Positions 6,581 through 12,851 of a stretch of 13,285 nucleotides of DNA are shown one piece after another. A model generated the notes under the pieces. That model ran no database searches, was not told where the DNA came from, and was given only the letters and a program-made list of their open reading frames with translations. The DNA is taken from NCBI GenBank assembly GCA_030621535.1, contig JAUXHM010000012.1, positions 1-13,285 of the forward strand, in the 5' to 3' direction. Each line of letters starts with the position of its first letter. Within the stretch, counting starts at the first letter, position 1. The translations under genes and the position numbers were made by a program. Source of the DNA: Candidatus Methanophagales archaeon (GTDB lineage Archaea > Halobacteriota > Syntropharchaeia > Alkanophagales > Methanospirareceae).

Positions 6581-7918
6581 TTATATTTTTAGCAACCACT
6601 TCCATATCGGTATAATCTTTATCCTTTTACCCTTAAACTCTTCCTCTGCTTCATAATCCCATGTGATTACGAGCGTATCATCGCAGTTCAGCTCTTCACT
6701 CGCTTTTATCAACGCTCTCTTTTCCCTCATCTCTATCTCTTCCTTGCTTGAAGCGTAAGTTACCTGAATGAGCTGCTTTATTTTCGAACCGTCTTTCAAA
6801 ACAAAATCCACTTCTCTTTGTTGTTTGTCTTTCCAGTAATAGACTTCTCTCACTGGACTTGCCGTTTTTCTTCTCATTAATTCCACAGCAACCACGTTTT
6901 CCATTAATCTACCTGCATCTTCTGAAAATCTGAAGCCCGAAAAATTCGCAAGCCCCGGATCTATGGCGTAAAGTTTCCGGGGATATTGTAATTGGTCTTT
7001 AACTTTGTAAGAGAAAATTTTGAGGTCAAAGAAAAGAAAAGCTTCTTTCATTATATAGAAATATTTCTCTAACGTTGGAACCGAGATTTTAATTCCTCGA
7101 GTGTTTAGCATGCCACTTAGTTTCGTAAAGCTAACCAATTTACCCATATTTGAAGCTAAAAAGTAAGCTATTTCTTCTGCAATTTCTCCTTTCCTTTTCA
7201 GCCTCGGGAGAATGTCTCTACTTATAATATCCACGAACAGCGTTTGAACAAGTTCTTCTTTACTCGATTCTGCCTGTGCCAGAACAACTTCTGGAAAACC
7301 ACCAAACATTATATACTCCCTCAGCATCTCTTTGATTACCGAAATATCCTTCTCTATCAGGTATTCCTCTGCATAGCCAAAACCTTTGAAAACCATAAAC
7401 TCGCGGAAACTCAACGGAAAAACATGCGATGTGAGATGCCTTCCCGTTAACAAATAGCTTAGCTCTGAACTCGTAAGCTTTGACGTAGAGCCAGAAACAA
7501 ACATCTTTATCCTACCTTTGAATTCGTCATAAATGCTTCGCACGTATTTCTCCCAGCCTTCCACTCGTTGAACCTCGTCCAGAAAAACATAAATCTTTTC
7601 GTATTCGTCCAAAAGCCTTCTGGCATAGATGAATTCTATTAAATAGTTGAAGTATTCGGGTGTTACGGGTAATAGTTTTCTGTTTTCAAAGTTTATGTAC
7701 ACAGTCGCTTTCTTATCAACGCCGCTTTTCAAAAGTTCCTTTATGGTTAAAAACATCAAATACGTTTTTCCCGCTCTTCTCGGACCTATAACGTCATTTA
7801 TTAAGTCACTTTCAACTTTCAGTTTTATATCTCTCGCCTTCGCTTTCGGCAGCTCGCTTCGCTCGCTTCTCCAATATTCTTCTATCACCATCCTCAATCT
7901 TTCTTTACGATTTTCCAT
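6581..7918 (-). CDS. AAA-type ATPase with DUF4143-like C-terminal domain
   Basis: A 445-residue protein of the widespread archaeal and bacterial ATPase family with an N-terminal AAA_14-type module and a C-terminal DUF4143 nuclease-fold-like domain. Seen directly are Walker A GPRRAGKT (45-52), Walker B IYVFLDEVQ (109-117), a sensor-like MFVSGSTS near 140, the helical middle ending in SFREF, and the C-terminal block YYWKDKQQREVDFVLKDG. The last block resembles the core E/D...ExDFV/L motif of this domain. Biochemical role is unsettled; such genes are patchily distributed and often duplicated. The ATG at 7918 lacks a ribosome site, but TATATC about 22 nt upstream suggests a leaderless transcript. 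Nothing in the sequence links it to threonine synthesis. Confidence 0.88.
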   Translation of the reverse strand: MENRKERLRMVIEEYWRSERSELPKAKARDIKLKVESDLINDVIGPRRAGKTYLMFLTIKELLKSGVDKKATVYINFENRKLLPVTPEYFNYLIEFIYARRLLDEYEKIYVFLDEVQRVEGWEKYVRSIYDEFKGRIKMFVSGSTSKLTSSELSYLLTGRHLTSHVFPLSFREFMVFKGFGYAEEYLIEKDISVIKEMLREYIMFGGFPEVVLAQAESSKEELVQTLFVDIISRDILPRLKRKGEIAEEIAYFLASNMGKLVSFTKLSGMLNTRGIKISVPTLEKYFYIMKEAFLFFDLKIFSYKVKDQLQYPRKLYAIDPGLANFSGFRFSEDAGRLMENVVAVELMRRKTASPVREVYYWKDKQQREVDFVLKDGSKIKQLIQVTYASSKEEIEMREKRALIKASEELNCDDTLVITWDYEAEEEFKGKRIKIIPIWKWLLKI

Positions 7919-7971
7919 AATATCGTTAAATAAAATTAATGATATACAATATTTAATTGCCTCTCACCTAT

Positions 7972-8661
7972 TTATCGCTTTCTGAATTTATCCAGAATCC
8001 CATTCAAATTGCTTATAACGAACTCATCATCCTCTCCCTTTATGTTTCTGTTTCTACTTCTCCCCCTATCCAGGAAATACGCAGTCATACCTATCTCACG
8101 TGGATTGATAAAATCAAATACCCAGTGGTCACCGATATGGACAACTTCGCGCGGCTTAACGTCTGCAATCTCGCATACTCGTGCGTAAAACCCATTGGAT
8201 TTCTTCACCGCACCGAAATCCGACGTTGCTGAGAACACGAGCGAAAAGTATTTTCTTATCGGTCGAATTTGAAACTCAACAAATTCTATTGCTGCGTTTG
8301 AGCTTATCACCAGTTTATACCCTTCGGCTTTCAGCACCTTCAAGACGCTTTCTACTTCTTCGTATATCTCCACCTCGCCTTTGTATTTCCCGAACAGCTC
8401 CTCACGTGTCGTGCTCAACCCGAACTTCTGCAGCCAGTAATCCATCCTATACCATTCTACCCTGTTATCCCCTATTTTGTCATACTCGCTCTTTACAAAA
8501 TCAAACGCCTGCTCAAAGCTCACACCCTCCTTCGCTGCGTAAGCCTCCGGGATTCCCTGTAACCAAACGCAATCAGCAAATCGCATGCTTACTAACGTGC
8601 CGTCAACGTCAAACGAGAAAACTTTTATGCCGTTTCCGCTCTTCCTGACTTGTCGCAGCAT
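7972..8661 (-). CDS. HAD superfamily hydrolase
   Basis: A 229-residue haloacid-dehalogenase-type phosphatase. Motif I is FSFDVDGTLV with nucleophile D18 and acid/base D20. Motif II is the serine of LVISSNAA, motif III a lysine in GAVKKSNGF, and motif IV VVHIGDHWVFDF with the metal-binding aspartates. A helical cap (about residues 40-90, including EWYRMDYWLQKFGL) sits between motifs I and II, so this is a subfamily I enzyme. The substrate cannot be told. Upstream in-frame TTG and ATG codons (8736, 8700, 8691) exist, but GAGGAGG lies 9 nt before ATG 8661, which decides the start. A 27-codon ORF ends 4 nt before it, suggesting coupled translation. Confidence 0.88.
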   Translation of the reverse strand: MLRQVRKSGNGIKVFSFDVDGTLVSMRFADCVWLQGIPEAYAAKEGVSFEQAFDFVKSEYDKIGDNRVEWYRMDYWLQKFGLSTTREELFGKYKGEVEIYEEVESVLKVLKAEGYKLVISSNAAIEFVEFQIRPIRKYFSLVFSATSDFGAVKKSNGFYARVCEIADVKPREVVHIGDHWVFDFINPREIGMTAYFLDRGRSRNRNIKGEDDEFVISNLNGILDKFRKR

Positions 8662-8665
8662 CTTT

Positions 8666-8749
8666 TTAGCCCTCCTCACTGAGCCACTCATCAAAATCAT
8701 CAGCTTTTTCTTCTGATATTTCCTTGATTTTACCAATATTGGTTTCCAT
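8666..8749 (-). CDS. Short ORF (27 aa) upstream of the HAD gene
   Basis: Reads METNIGKIKEISEEKADDFD followed by EWLSEEG and TAA. The stop is 4 nt before the HAD start codon, and the HAD ribosome site lies within its last codons, a layout typical of translational coupling. The peptide is acidic and helix-prone, without cysteines or a membrane segment. Its own ribosome site is weak (AGAGAAG). It may be a genuine small gene, a leader peptide, or the tail of a degraded antitoxin gene. The 91 nt between it and YgiT contain no other convincing gene. Confidence 0.3.
   Translation of the reverse strand: METNIGKIKEISEEKADDFDEWLSEEG
8671..8677 (-). promoter_or_regulatory. Strong ribosome binding site of the HAD gene
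   Basis: GAGGAGG, 9 nt before ATG 8661. It is much stronger than anything upstream of the longer possible starts and so fixes the 229-residue form. Confidence 0.7.
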
Positions 8750-8840
8750 CTTCTCTAAATGTAGTGAAAAGCTACAAGCGCCCTATTTGCTTCTCCATGC
8801 CTTTTCAAATGAGCAAAAGTCTCATCTCTTCTCCTCCCTC

Positions 8841-9104
8841 TTAAACAACCCCCTTCTCCCGCATCCGCACAGCGATCCTGTAAACCTCTTCCATACGTGG
8901 CTTAACCTTATTCGCAATTATATTCTCTACCACTTCTTCAACATATTCATCCACCTCTGATGGCAGATACTCAGCACCACATTCAACACAAATATCCGCT
9001 GAAATATCCTCAATAACGATTAAAACCCCGCTCGCCTCCGTCACGAACTTTATTTTTCTCCTTTCCATCTTCCCGCCACATTCGGGGCAGGTCTTTAACC
9101 TCAT
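8841..9104 (-). CDS. YgiT-type zinc finger protein (MqsA N-domain-like)
   Basis: An 87-residue protein with two CxxC knuckles, TCPECGG (C6, C9) and CVECGAEYL (C39, C42), separated by about 30 residues. This is the spacing of the YgiT zinc finger found in the antitoxin MqsA and in many stand-alone archaeal proteins. A helical tail (about 50-87, DEYVEEVVENIIANKVKPRM) follows. There is no C-terminal helix-turn-helix, unlike full MqsA. Stand-alone members often sit beside a DUF4258-type toxin, but none is visible here. The start ATG 9104 is supported by an excellent AGGAGGAG site 5-6 nt upstream. It follows a CopG-like ORF by 52 nt on the same strand. Confidence 0.85.
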   Translation of the reverse strand: MRLKTCPECGGKMERRKIKFVTEASGVLIVIEDISADICVECGAEYLPSEVDEYVEEVVENIIANKVKPRMEEVYRIAVRMREKGVV

Positions 9105-9156
9105 CTTTTTCTCCTCCTATAATCTATCCATTTTTGATTAGTTTTTTTTTATTAGA

Positions 9157-9291
9157 TCAATCATAATTCCTTAAAACGAATGTCACATAGACCTTGTCGT
9201 CTTCCATATCCTCAAAATACGCTGCTGAATCATGCGTATCCCAGAATTCCCGTATCTCCTTTTCCGTTCTAAATCCTGGAATTTTTGCCAT
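9157..9291 (-). CDS. Short CopG-family antitoxin-like protein, probably truncated
   Basis: A 44-residue ORF, MAKIPGFRTEKEIREFWDTH followed by DSAAYFEDMEDDKVYVTFVLRNYD. The block IPxFxTExExxEFWDTHDSxxYF is the hallmark N terminus of the CopG-type antitoxin family usually paired with a BrnT-like or other RelE-fold toxin. Family members normally continue into a ribbon-helix-helix region, which is absent: the frame stops after 44 codons and the next bases carry no matching continuation. The start is ATG 9291, with a TATA-like AAATTTAAA about 25 nt upstream, which would make the mRNA leaderless. No toxin gene adjoins it. It could be a decayed remnant or a short functional variant. Confidence 0.6.
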   Translation of the reverse strand: MAKIPGFRTEKEIREFWDTHDSAAYFEDMEDDKVYVTFVLRNYD

Positions 9292-9316
9292 AATAATTAT
9301 CTTGCCTTTGTCACAC

Positions 9317-9325
9317 TTTAAATTT
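9317..9325 (-). promoter_or_regulatory. Candidate TATA box for the CopG-like ORF
   Basis: AAATTTAAA on the minus strand, 25 nt before ATG 9291. Half of the box lies inside repeat copy B, so the repeat may supply part of the promoter. Confidence 0.35.
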
Positions 9326-9416
9326 ACCGCTGATAACGCGGAATTAGAGGTTTAGTTTATTAGCGGTTCAGCTCGTTAGCTAAGACGCCAAGCCGCTAAA
9401 CCGCTAACCCTCTAAA
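9321..9416. repeat. Palindromic intergenic repeat, family 1, copy B
   Basis: Inverted relative to copy A (3581-3668), with an 8-bp duplication of the CCGCTAAA unit and a handful of substitutions. It carries the same nested hairpin: TTAGAGG with CCTCTAA, and TTAGCGGTT with AACCGCTAA. Beyond 9416 the sequence runs into CTCTGCGGTTAA at 9434-9445, an inverted match to the TTACCGC edge at 9324. The whole element may therefore span about 9321-9445 and directly abuts the stop codon of the aminotransferase gene. Confidence 0.85.
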
Positions 9417-9445
9417 CCGCTATCCTCCGTGAACTCTGCGGTTAA

Positions 9446-10957
9446 TTAATCGGACAATGTCAAGTTATTTTCCTCCAGCACCCCTTCTAACGCATCTAAT
9501 GTCTTCATCACTTCTCGCTCTGTTATATTCCCCATTGTAGCTATCCTGAATATCTCGCCCTTCAGTTTCCCCTGCCCTCCTGCCACTATCACACCTCTCT
9601 TTCGCATACCACCTCTGAGCTGCTCATCCGTGACGCCATTGGCAACGGGAATCTCAATCGCGGTGACGGTGTTAGAATAATCACTTACCTCGTTTAGCTT
9701 CGGGAGTAAACGGAGTCCTAAACCCGTAACCGCATCTCGAACCGTCTTTGCCATCCCCCGGTGCCTTTCTATCCTGTTCTCCATACCTTCCTCACGTATC
9801 ACCGCTAACGCTTCCTGAAGCGCAAAGAAGAGAGGCAAAGCAGGCGTGTAGGGCGTCTGTTTCTTCTCTAAACTCTTCTTATAAGCGATAAGGTCCATGT
9901 AATAGGGTCTTCTTTCGTTCTCACGTATCATCTCCATCGCATGCTCGCTAACTGAGAGTGCCGACAGCCCGGGTGGCGCACCCAGACATTTTTGCGAGCC
10001 CACAATGGCGATGTCCGCACCAAGCTCATCCACCGGGACATTATCACCAGCTATGGAAGTTATGCAATCAAGCACGAAAACGGCATCGTGTTTCCTCGCA
10101 AGTTTACCCACTTCTTTCGCCGGGTTGAGTATGCCCGTAGATGTCTCATTATGCACCATTGTAACTATCTTGGGGTCAGAACTGGAACTGTTTTCCAATG
10201 CCTCTTTTACTGCTTCTAACTCGATTGAATGTCCCCATTCGAAATTCACATTCACATTTACAGGTGTAACTGCATCTGCTTTATACCTACCTGCAATTTC
10301 TCCAAACCGCTCACCAAATTTGCCGTTTGCTATGCACACCAATTTTGTTTCATTGCTGACAAGATTGGCGATTGCAGCTTCCATTGCGCACGTTCCCGAC
10401 CCGCTCAGCACAAAGAGATCGTTTCTCGTCTGATATATCTCCTTTAGCGTTTCCACTATCTCTTCGTACATCGCTCCAAATTCGTCTCCCCGGTGGAATA
10501 TCATTGGCTTTGTCATCGCTTCACGAATACGTGGCAATACCGGCACCGGTCCCGGAATCATTAATAATTCTTCTTCCATTTTTGTCACCCCTAATTCCAA
10601 ATCAAGCTCATCAAGACTCCTCTGGCCTTTTCCCGTCACCACCCATTTATACGGTCTCGACCCCTCGCGTTTCACTATCTTCTCCTCCTCCAACAGTCGT
10701 AAATGATGAAACGAAGAGGAATAACTCATTGCTGCCGATTTCGATATCGCTTTTATCGTGAGTTCCGTTCCGTCCTCACGCATTTCATCACTGTTACTCA
10801 CTGCTGTCGCCGTTGCTGCTTCCGTTGGCGTTGACATCGCCAGCGTCTCAAGTATCTTTGTCCTCGCGTGTAGTCCCTGCTCAACGTTTCTTTTGCGCTC
10901 TAAGTACGCATTTGGATGATGCTCGAAATCGAAATAGCCTTCTTTTCGTCTTTTCAT
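9446..10957 (-). CDS. Winged-helix / class V aminotransferase fusion
   Basis: A 503-residue protein. Residues about 28-120 form a winged helix-turn-helix: ARTKILETL, ISKSAAMSYSSSFHHLRLLEEEKIVKRE, then a wing KWVVTGKG. A low-complexity Thr/Ala/Ser insert sits after the first helix. From residue 127 it is a complete serine-pyruvate/alanine-glyoxylate type PLP aminotransferase: MIPGPVPVLPRI, LSGSGTCAMEAA, VHNETSTGILNP, and PLP lysine K323 in SQKCLGAPPG. Related archaeal enzymes transaminate aspartate, alanine or phosphohydroxypyruvate; the substrate here is unknown. ATG 10957 (or GTG 10960) fits a TATATAA box about 20 nt upstream, hence leaderless. The ATG at codon 127 (10579) has its own GGGGTG ribosome site, so a 377-residue enzyme-only form may also be made. 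MocR-type regulators are comparable but use GntR and class I domains. Confidence 0.88.
   Translation of the reverse strand: MKRRKEGYFDFEHHPNAYLERKRNVEQGLHARTKILETLAMSTPTEAATATAVSNSDEMREDGTELTIKAISKSAAMSYSSSFHHLRLLEEEKIVKREGSRPYKWVVTGKGQRSLDELDLELGVTKMEEELLMIPGPVPVLPRIREAMTKPMIFHRGDEFGAMYEEIVETLKEIYQTRNDLFVLSGSGTCAMEAAIANLVSNETKLVCIANGKFGERFGEIAGRYKADAVTPVNVNVNFEWGHSIELEAVKEALENSSSSDPKIVTMVHNETSTGILNPAKEVGKLARKHDAVFVLDCITSIAGDNVPVDELGADIAIVGSQKCLGAPPGLSALSVSEHAMEMIRENERRPYYMDLIAYKKSLEKKQTPYTPALPLFFALQEALAVIREEGMENRIERHRGMAKTVRDAVTGLGLRLLPKLNEVSDYSNTVTAIEIPVANGVTDEQLRGGMRKRGVIVAGGQGKLKGEIFRIATMGNITEREVMKTLDALEGVLEENNLTLSD
10586..10591 (-). promoter_or_regulatory. Internal ribosome binding site in the aminotransferase fusion
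   Basis: GGGGTG, 6 nt before the in-frame ATG at 10579, exactly where the aminotransferase domain begins (MEEELLMIPGP). The predicted product of 377 residues is the usual size of a stand-alone class V aminotransferase. Confidence 0.5.
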
Positions 10958-10976
10958 CACTTGTCTATCTTCGCTC

Positions 10977-10983
10977 TTATATA
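10977..10983 (-). promoter_or_regulatory. TATA box of the aminotransferase fusion gene
   Basis: TATATAA on the minus strand, about 20 nt before ATG 10957. The expected start site falls on or next to the start codon, consistent with a leaderless transcript and the missing upstream ribosome site. Confidence 0.5.
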
Positions 10984-11025
10984 CTTTATTACTATACCAC
11001 TTGGCTCTTCGCCATTATATAAATT

Positions 11026-11183
11026 TAAAATAATAAACCACGAGAGTTCACAAGATTAACACAACACTTTTTCTTTTTTTTTAAAAAGAAAACCTGTGCT
11101 AAAAGAAAAAACAAAAAAGTTTTATAAATAATCTTGTGAAAATCTGTGTAATCTGGTGGTTAATAATTTTCGGAATGACTATA
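11026..11183. repeat. Palindromic intergenic repeat, family 2, copy 2
   Basis: Bounded by imperfect terminal inverted repeats: AAAATAATAAACCAC on the left and GTGGTTAATAATTTT on the right, with inner arms CACAAGATT (11049-11057) and AATCTTGTG (11129-11137). The 39 bp at 11145-11183 are identical to 4934-4972. The core 11059-11107 is the inverted form of 4891-4938. The right end extends into the last codons of dapL. Confidence 0.8.
11069..11092. terminator. A/T hairpin downstream of dapL
   Basis: TTTTCTTTTT (11069-11078) pairs with AAAAAGAAAA (11083-11092) across a 4-nt loop. It lies about 70 nt past the dapL stop codon and is a candidate transcript end on the minus strand. Confidence 0.4.
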
Positions 11184-12338
11184 TCTATCAAGCCCCTTTA
11201 TCCTTTCACACGCTTCTTTTAGCCTTTCCACGCTCACACAAAGCGAGAAACGAACGAACCCTTCTCCGTTTTCGCCGAATCCTATTCCTGGAGTTACAAC
11301 CAGTCCTTCACGTTCCAGCAAGAACATAGAAAACCGAATGGATGAGAATCCGGGAGGGACTTTTGCCCACAGATAGAAAGTAGCTTTGGGCTTTTTTACT
11401 TCCATTCCTGCCGAACTCAACGCATCAAATAGAATGTCTCTTCTTTGTCTATAAACCGCCACGTTTGCCTTTACACAGTCCTGAGGACCTGTTAACGCTG
11501 TCGTGCCTGCTATCTGAACGGCCTGGAAAGCACCGGAATCAATGTTGGTTTTTACAAGTCCCAGACCTTTTAATAGTTCGGAATTGCCAACTGCATAGCC
11601 TATTCGCCATCCGGTCATGTTATACGTCTTGGATAACGAGTTAAATTCGATGCCTACCTCATCGGCACCCGCAACCGCCAGGAAACTCGGCGCTTCGTAG
11701 CCATCAAAAGTCAGCTCAGAGTACGGGTTATCGTGGAGAATGACGATGTCGTGTTCACGAGCGAAATCCACAACTTCTTTAAAGAAGCTTTTGTCAACCG
11801 TTGCAGCAGTGGGATTATTGGGATAGTTTAAGAACATGACTTTTGCTTTACTTGCCGTTTCCCTGTCTATGTCGTTCAGCACGGGCTTAAATCCGTTCTC
11901 TTGCCGTAGAGGCATTAAGTGCGGGATGCCGTCTGCCAGTACCGTTGCGTTATTATATACCGGGTATGCGGGGTCAGGGACGAGAGCAACATCGCCGTGG
12001 TCTAAAAACGCGAATGCTGAATGTGCTATCCCTTCTTTTGAACCTATCAACGTTAAGACTTCATCCTCGGCGTCTAAACGCACGTGCTTTTCGCGGTTGT
12101 ACCATGCAGCTACGGCTTCACGGAAAGACAGCATTCCTTCGTAGGTAGGGTAGCAATGATTTGAGGGGTCTTTCGCAGCGTGACAAACTGCTTCTACTAT
12201 GTGCGGCGGTGTGGGCAAATCCGGGTCACCAATGCCCAGGTCTATTATATCCGCTCCTTTCTTCTCCGCTTCTCTCTTCCTCTTATCTATTTCTGCAAAC
12301 AGATAGGGTGGCAAAGAGCGTATTCTCTTCGAAAACAT
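11160..12338 (-). CDS. dapL: LL-diaminopimelate aminotransferase-type class I/II aminotransferase
   Basis: A 392-residue PLP aminotransferase of the archaeal DapL type, expected to convert tetrahydrodipicolinate plus glutamate to LL-diaminopimelate in lysine synthesis. Motifs are FSKRIRSLPPYLFAEID (2-18), DLGIGDPDLPTPPHI (33-47), NYPNNPTAA (171-179), HDNPYSELTFDG (202-213), PLP lysine K237 in SLSKTYNMTGWRIGY, and a C-terminal VRFSLCVS with the substrate arginine. Start ATG 12338 is chosen because it gives the family's usual N terminus and TTATATAA lies about 26 nt upstream; a longer ATG at 12401 would precede this promoter. The final residues YSHSENY and the stop are encoded by the repeat at 11145-11183. 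Close relatives with alanine or aspartate specificity cannot be excluded. Confidence 0.85.
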   Translation of the reverse strand: MFSKRIRSLPPYLFAEIDKRKREAEKKGADIIDLGIGDPDLPTPPHIVEAVCHAAKDPSNHCYPTYEGMLSFREAVAAWYNREKHVRLDAEDEVLTLIGSKEGIAHSAFAFLDHGDVALVPDPAYPVYNNATVLADGIPHLMPLRQENGFKPVLNDIDRETASKAKVMFLNYPNNPTAATVDKSFFKEVVDFAREHDIVILHDNPYSELTFDGYEAPSFLAVAGADEVGIEFNSLSKTYNMTGWRIGYAVGNSELLKGLGLVKTNIDSGAFQAVQIAGTTALTGPQDCVKANVAVYRQRRDILFDALSSAGMEVKKPKATFYLWAKVPPGFSSIRFSMFLLEREGLVVTPGIGFGENGEGFVRFSLCVSVERLKEACERIKGLDRYSHSENY

Positions 12339-12364
12339 TTTGGGATTATCTATCTGTTTGACAA

Positions 12365-12372
12365 TTATATAA
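12365..12372 (-). promoter_or_regulatory. TATA box of dapL
   Basis: TTATATAA, symmetric on both strands. On the minus strand it places transcription start near 12341, about 3 nt before ATG 12338, giving a nearly leaderless mRNA. Confidence 0.5.
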
Positions 12373-12387
12373 TTCTTAGCACTTATT

Positions 12388-12397
12388 ATTTTTATAC
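12388..12397 (+). promoter_or_regulatory. Candidate TATA box for UPF0147
   Basis: An A/T-rich TTTTTATAC stretch sits about 50 nt before ATG 12444. A start site near 12418 would begin just ahead of a GGGGGT stretch (12420-12425). That stretch is 18 nt from the ATG, unusually far for a ribosome site. Confidence 0.3.
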
Positions 12398-12443
12398 GCA
12401 TCGCAGGTTAAAAACATTAGGGGGTAAAAATAAAAACAAAACG

Positions 12444-12713
12444 ATGGATGGGCTGCAGAAAGAAGAAATCGTGAAGAAAAGCACCGAGATGCTTGGGAGT
12501 ATGTCGCGTGATGTTACCGTTCCGCGAAACATAAGGAAACGGATGAATAAACTAAAGGATAATCTGCTGAACGGCGATGCGCCGCTGGCGGAGAGAGCAA
12601 CGTCAGCGATTTACGAGCTGGAAGAGCTGGCTAACAATCAAAATGTTACGTCACATACGAGGACACTGGTATGGAACCTGATGAGTCAACTGGAAACGGT
12701 TTCGGTTGAATAG
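12444..12713 (+). CDS. UPF0147 family protein
   Basis: An 89-residue, highly charged, all-helical protein of the conserved archaeal UPF0147 family: an N-terminal helix (MDGLQKEEIVKKSTEMLG), the signature DVTVPRNIRKRMNKLKDNLL (about 22-41), and a helix with APLAERATSAIYELEELAN followed by HTRTLVWNLMSQLE. Its function is unknown to me. The family is essentially archaeal, which helps identify the organism. ATG 12444 gives the family length. The only Shine-Dalgarno-like stretch is 18 nt upstream, an awkward spacing. It is divergent from dapL and lies upstream of the GTPase gene in the same direction, separated by a repeat with hairpins. Confidence 0.9.
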   Translation: MDGLQKEEIVKKSTEMLGSMSRDVTVPRNIRKRMNKLKDNLLNGDAPLAERATSAIYELEELANNQNVTSHTRTLVWNLMSQLETVSVE

Positions 12714-12841
12714 TAAAACTTTTTAGAAAAAAGTTTTATCAAAAACCTGTTTCTTTGGTAAAGCTCTCTCGTGAAATAAACCCTTTCAGGGTTTTCGGGG
12801 ACGTGGGCAGAGCCCACGATGTGTAATCTGGTGGTCAATAA
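12714..12841. repeat. Palindromic intergenic repeat, family 2, copy 3 (degenerate)
   Basis: Shares TGTGTAATCTGGTGG plus TCAATAA at its right end (12820-12841) with copies 1 and 2, and TTTCTTTGGTAAAG (12750-12763) inverted with copy 1. It also contains two further perfect hairpins: AAACCCT/AGGGTTT (12778-12794) and CGTGGGC/GCCCACG (12802-12818, 3-nt loop). The element ends 10 nt before the GTPase start codon. Confidence 0.65.
12715..12737 (+). terminator. A/T hairpin after UPF0147
   Basis: AAAACTTTTT (12715-12724) pairs with AAAAAGTTTT (12728-12737) across a 3-nt loop, 1 nt after the stop codon. It is the first of three hairpins in the gap before the GTPase gene. Confidence 0.45.
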
Positions 12842-12851
12842 AAAGTGAGAT

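Noticed and set aside
8662..8736. Longer HAD protein starting at TTG 8736 or ATG 8700/8691
   Set aside because: The strong GAGGAGG site is positioned for ATG 8661, and the extra residues are not part of the HAD fold.
3581..9416. Composite transposon or insertion sequence
   Set aside because: Inverted repeats flank the block, but there is no transposase or integrase and no target duplication I can see; the enclosed genes are mostly housekeeping.
12339..12401. Longer DapL form from ATG 12401
   Set aside because: It would start upstream of the TATA box at 12365-12372, and the extra 21 residues are not family-like.
3581..12841. CRISPR array
   Set aside because: The repeats are few, dispersed between genes, unequal in length and not regularly spaced; no cas genes are present.
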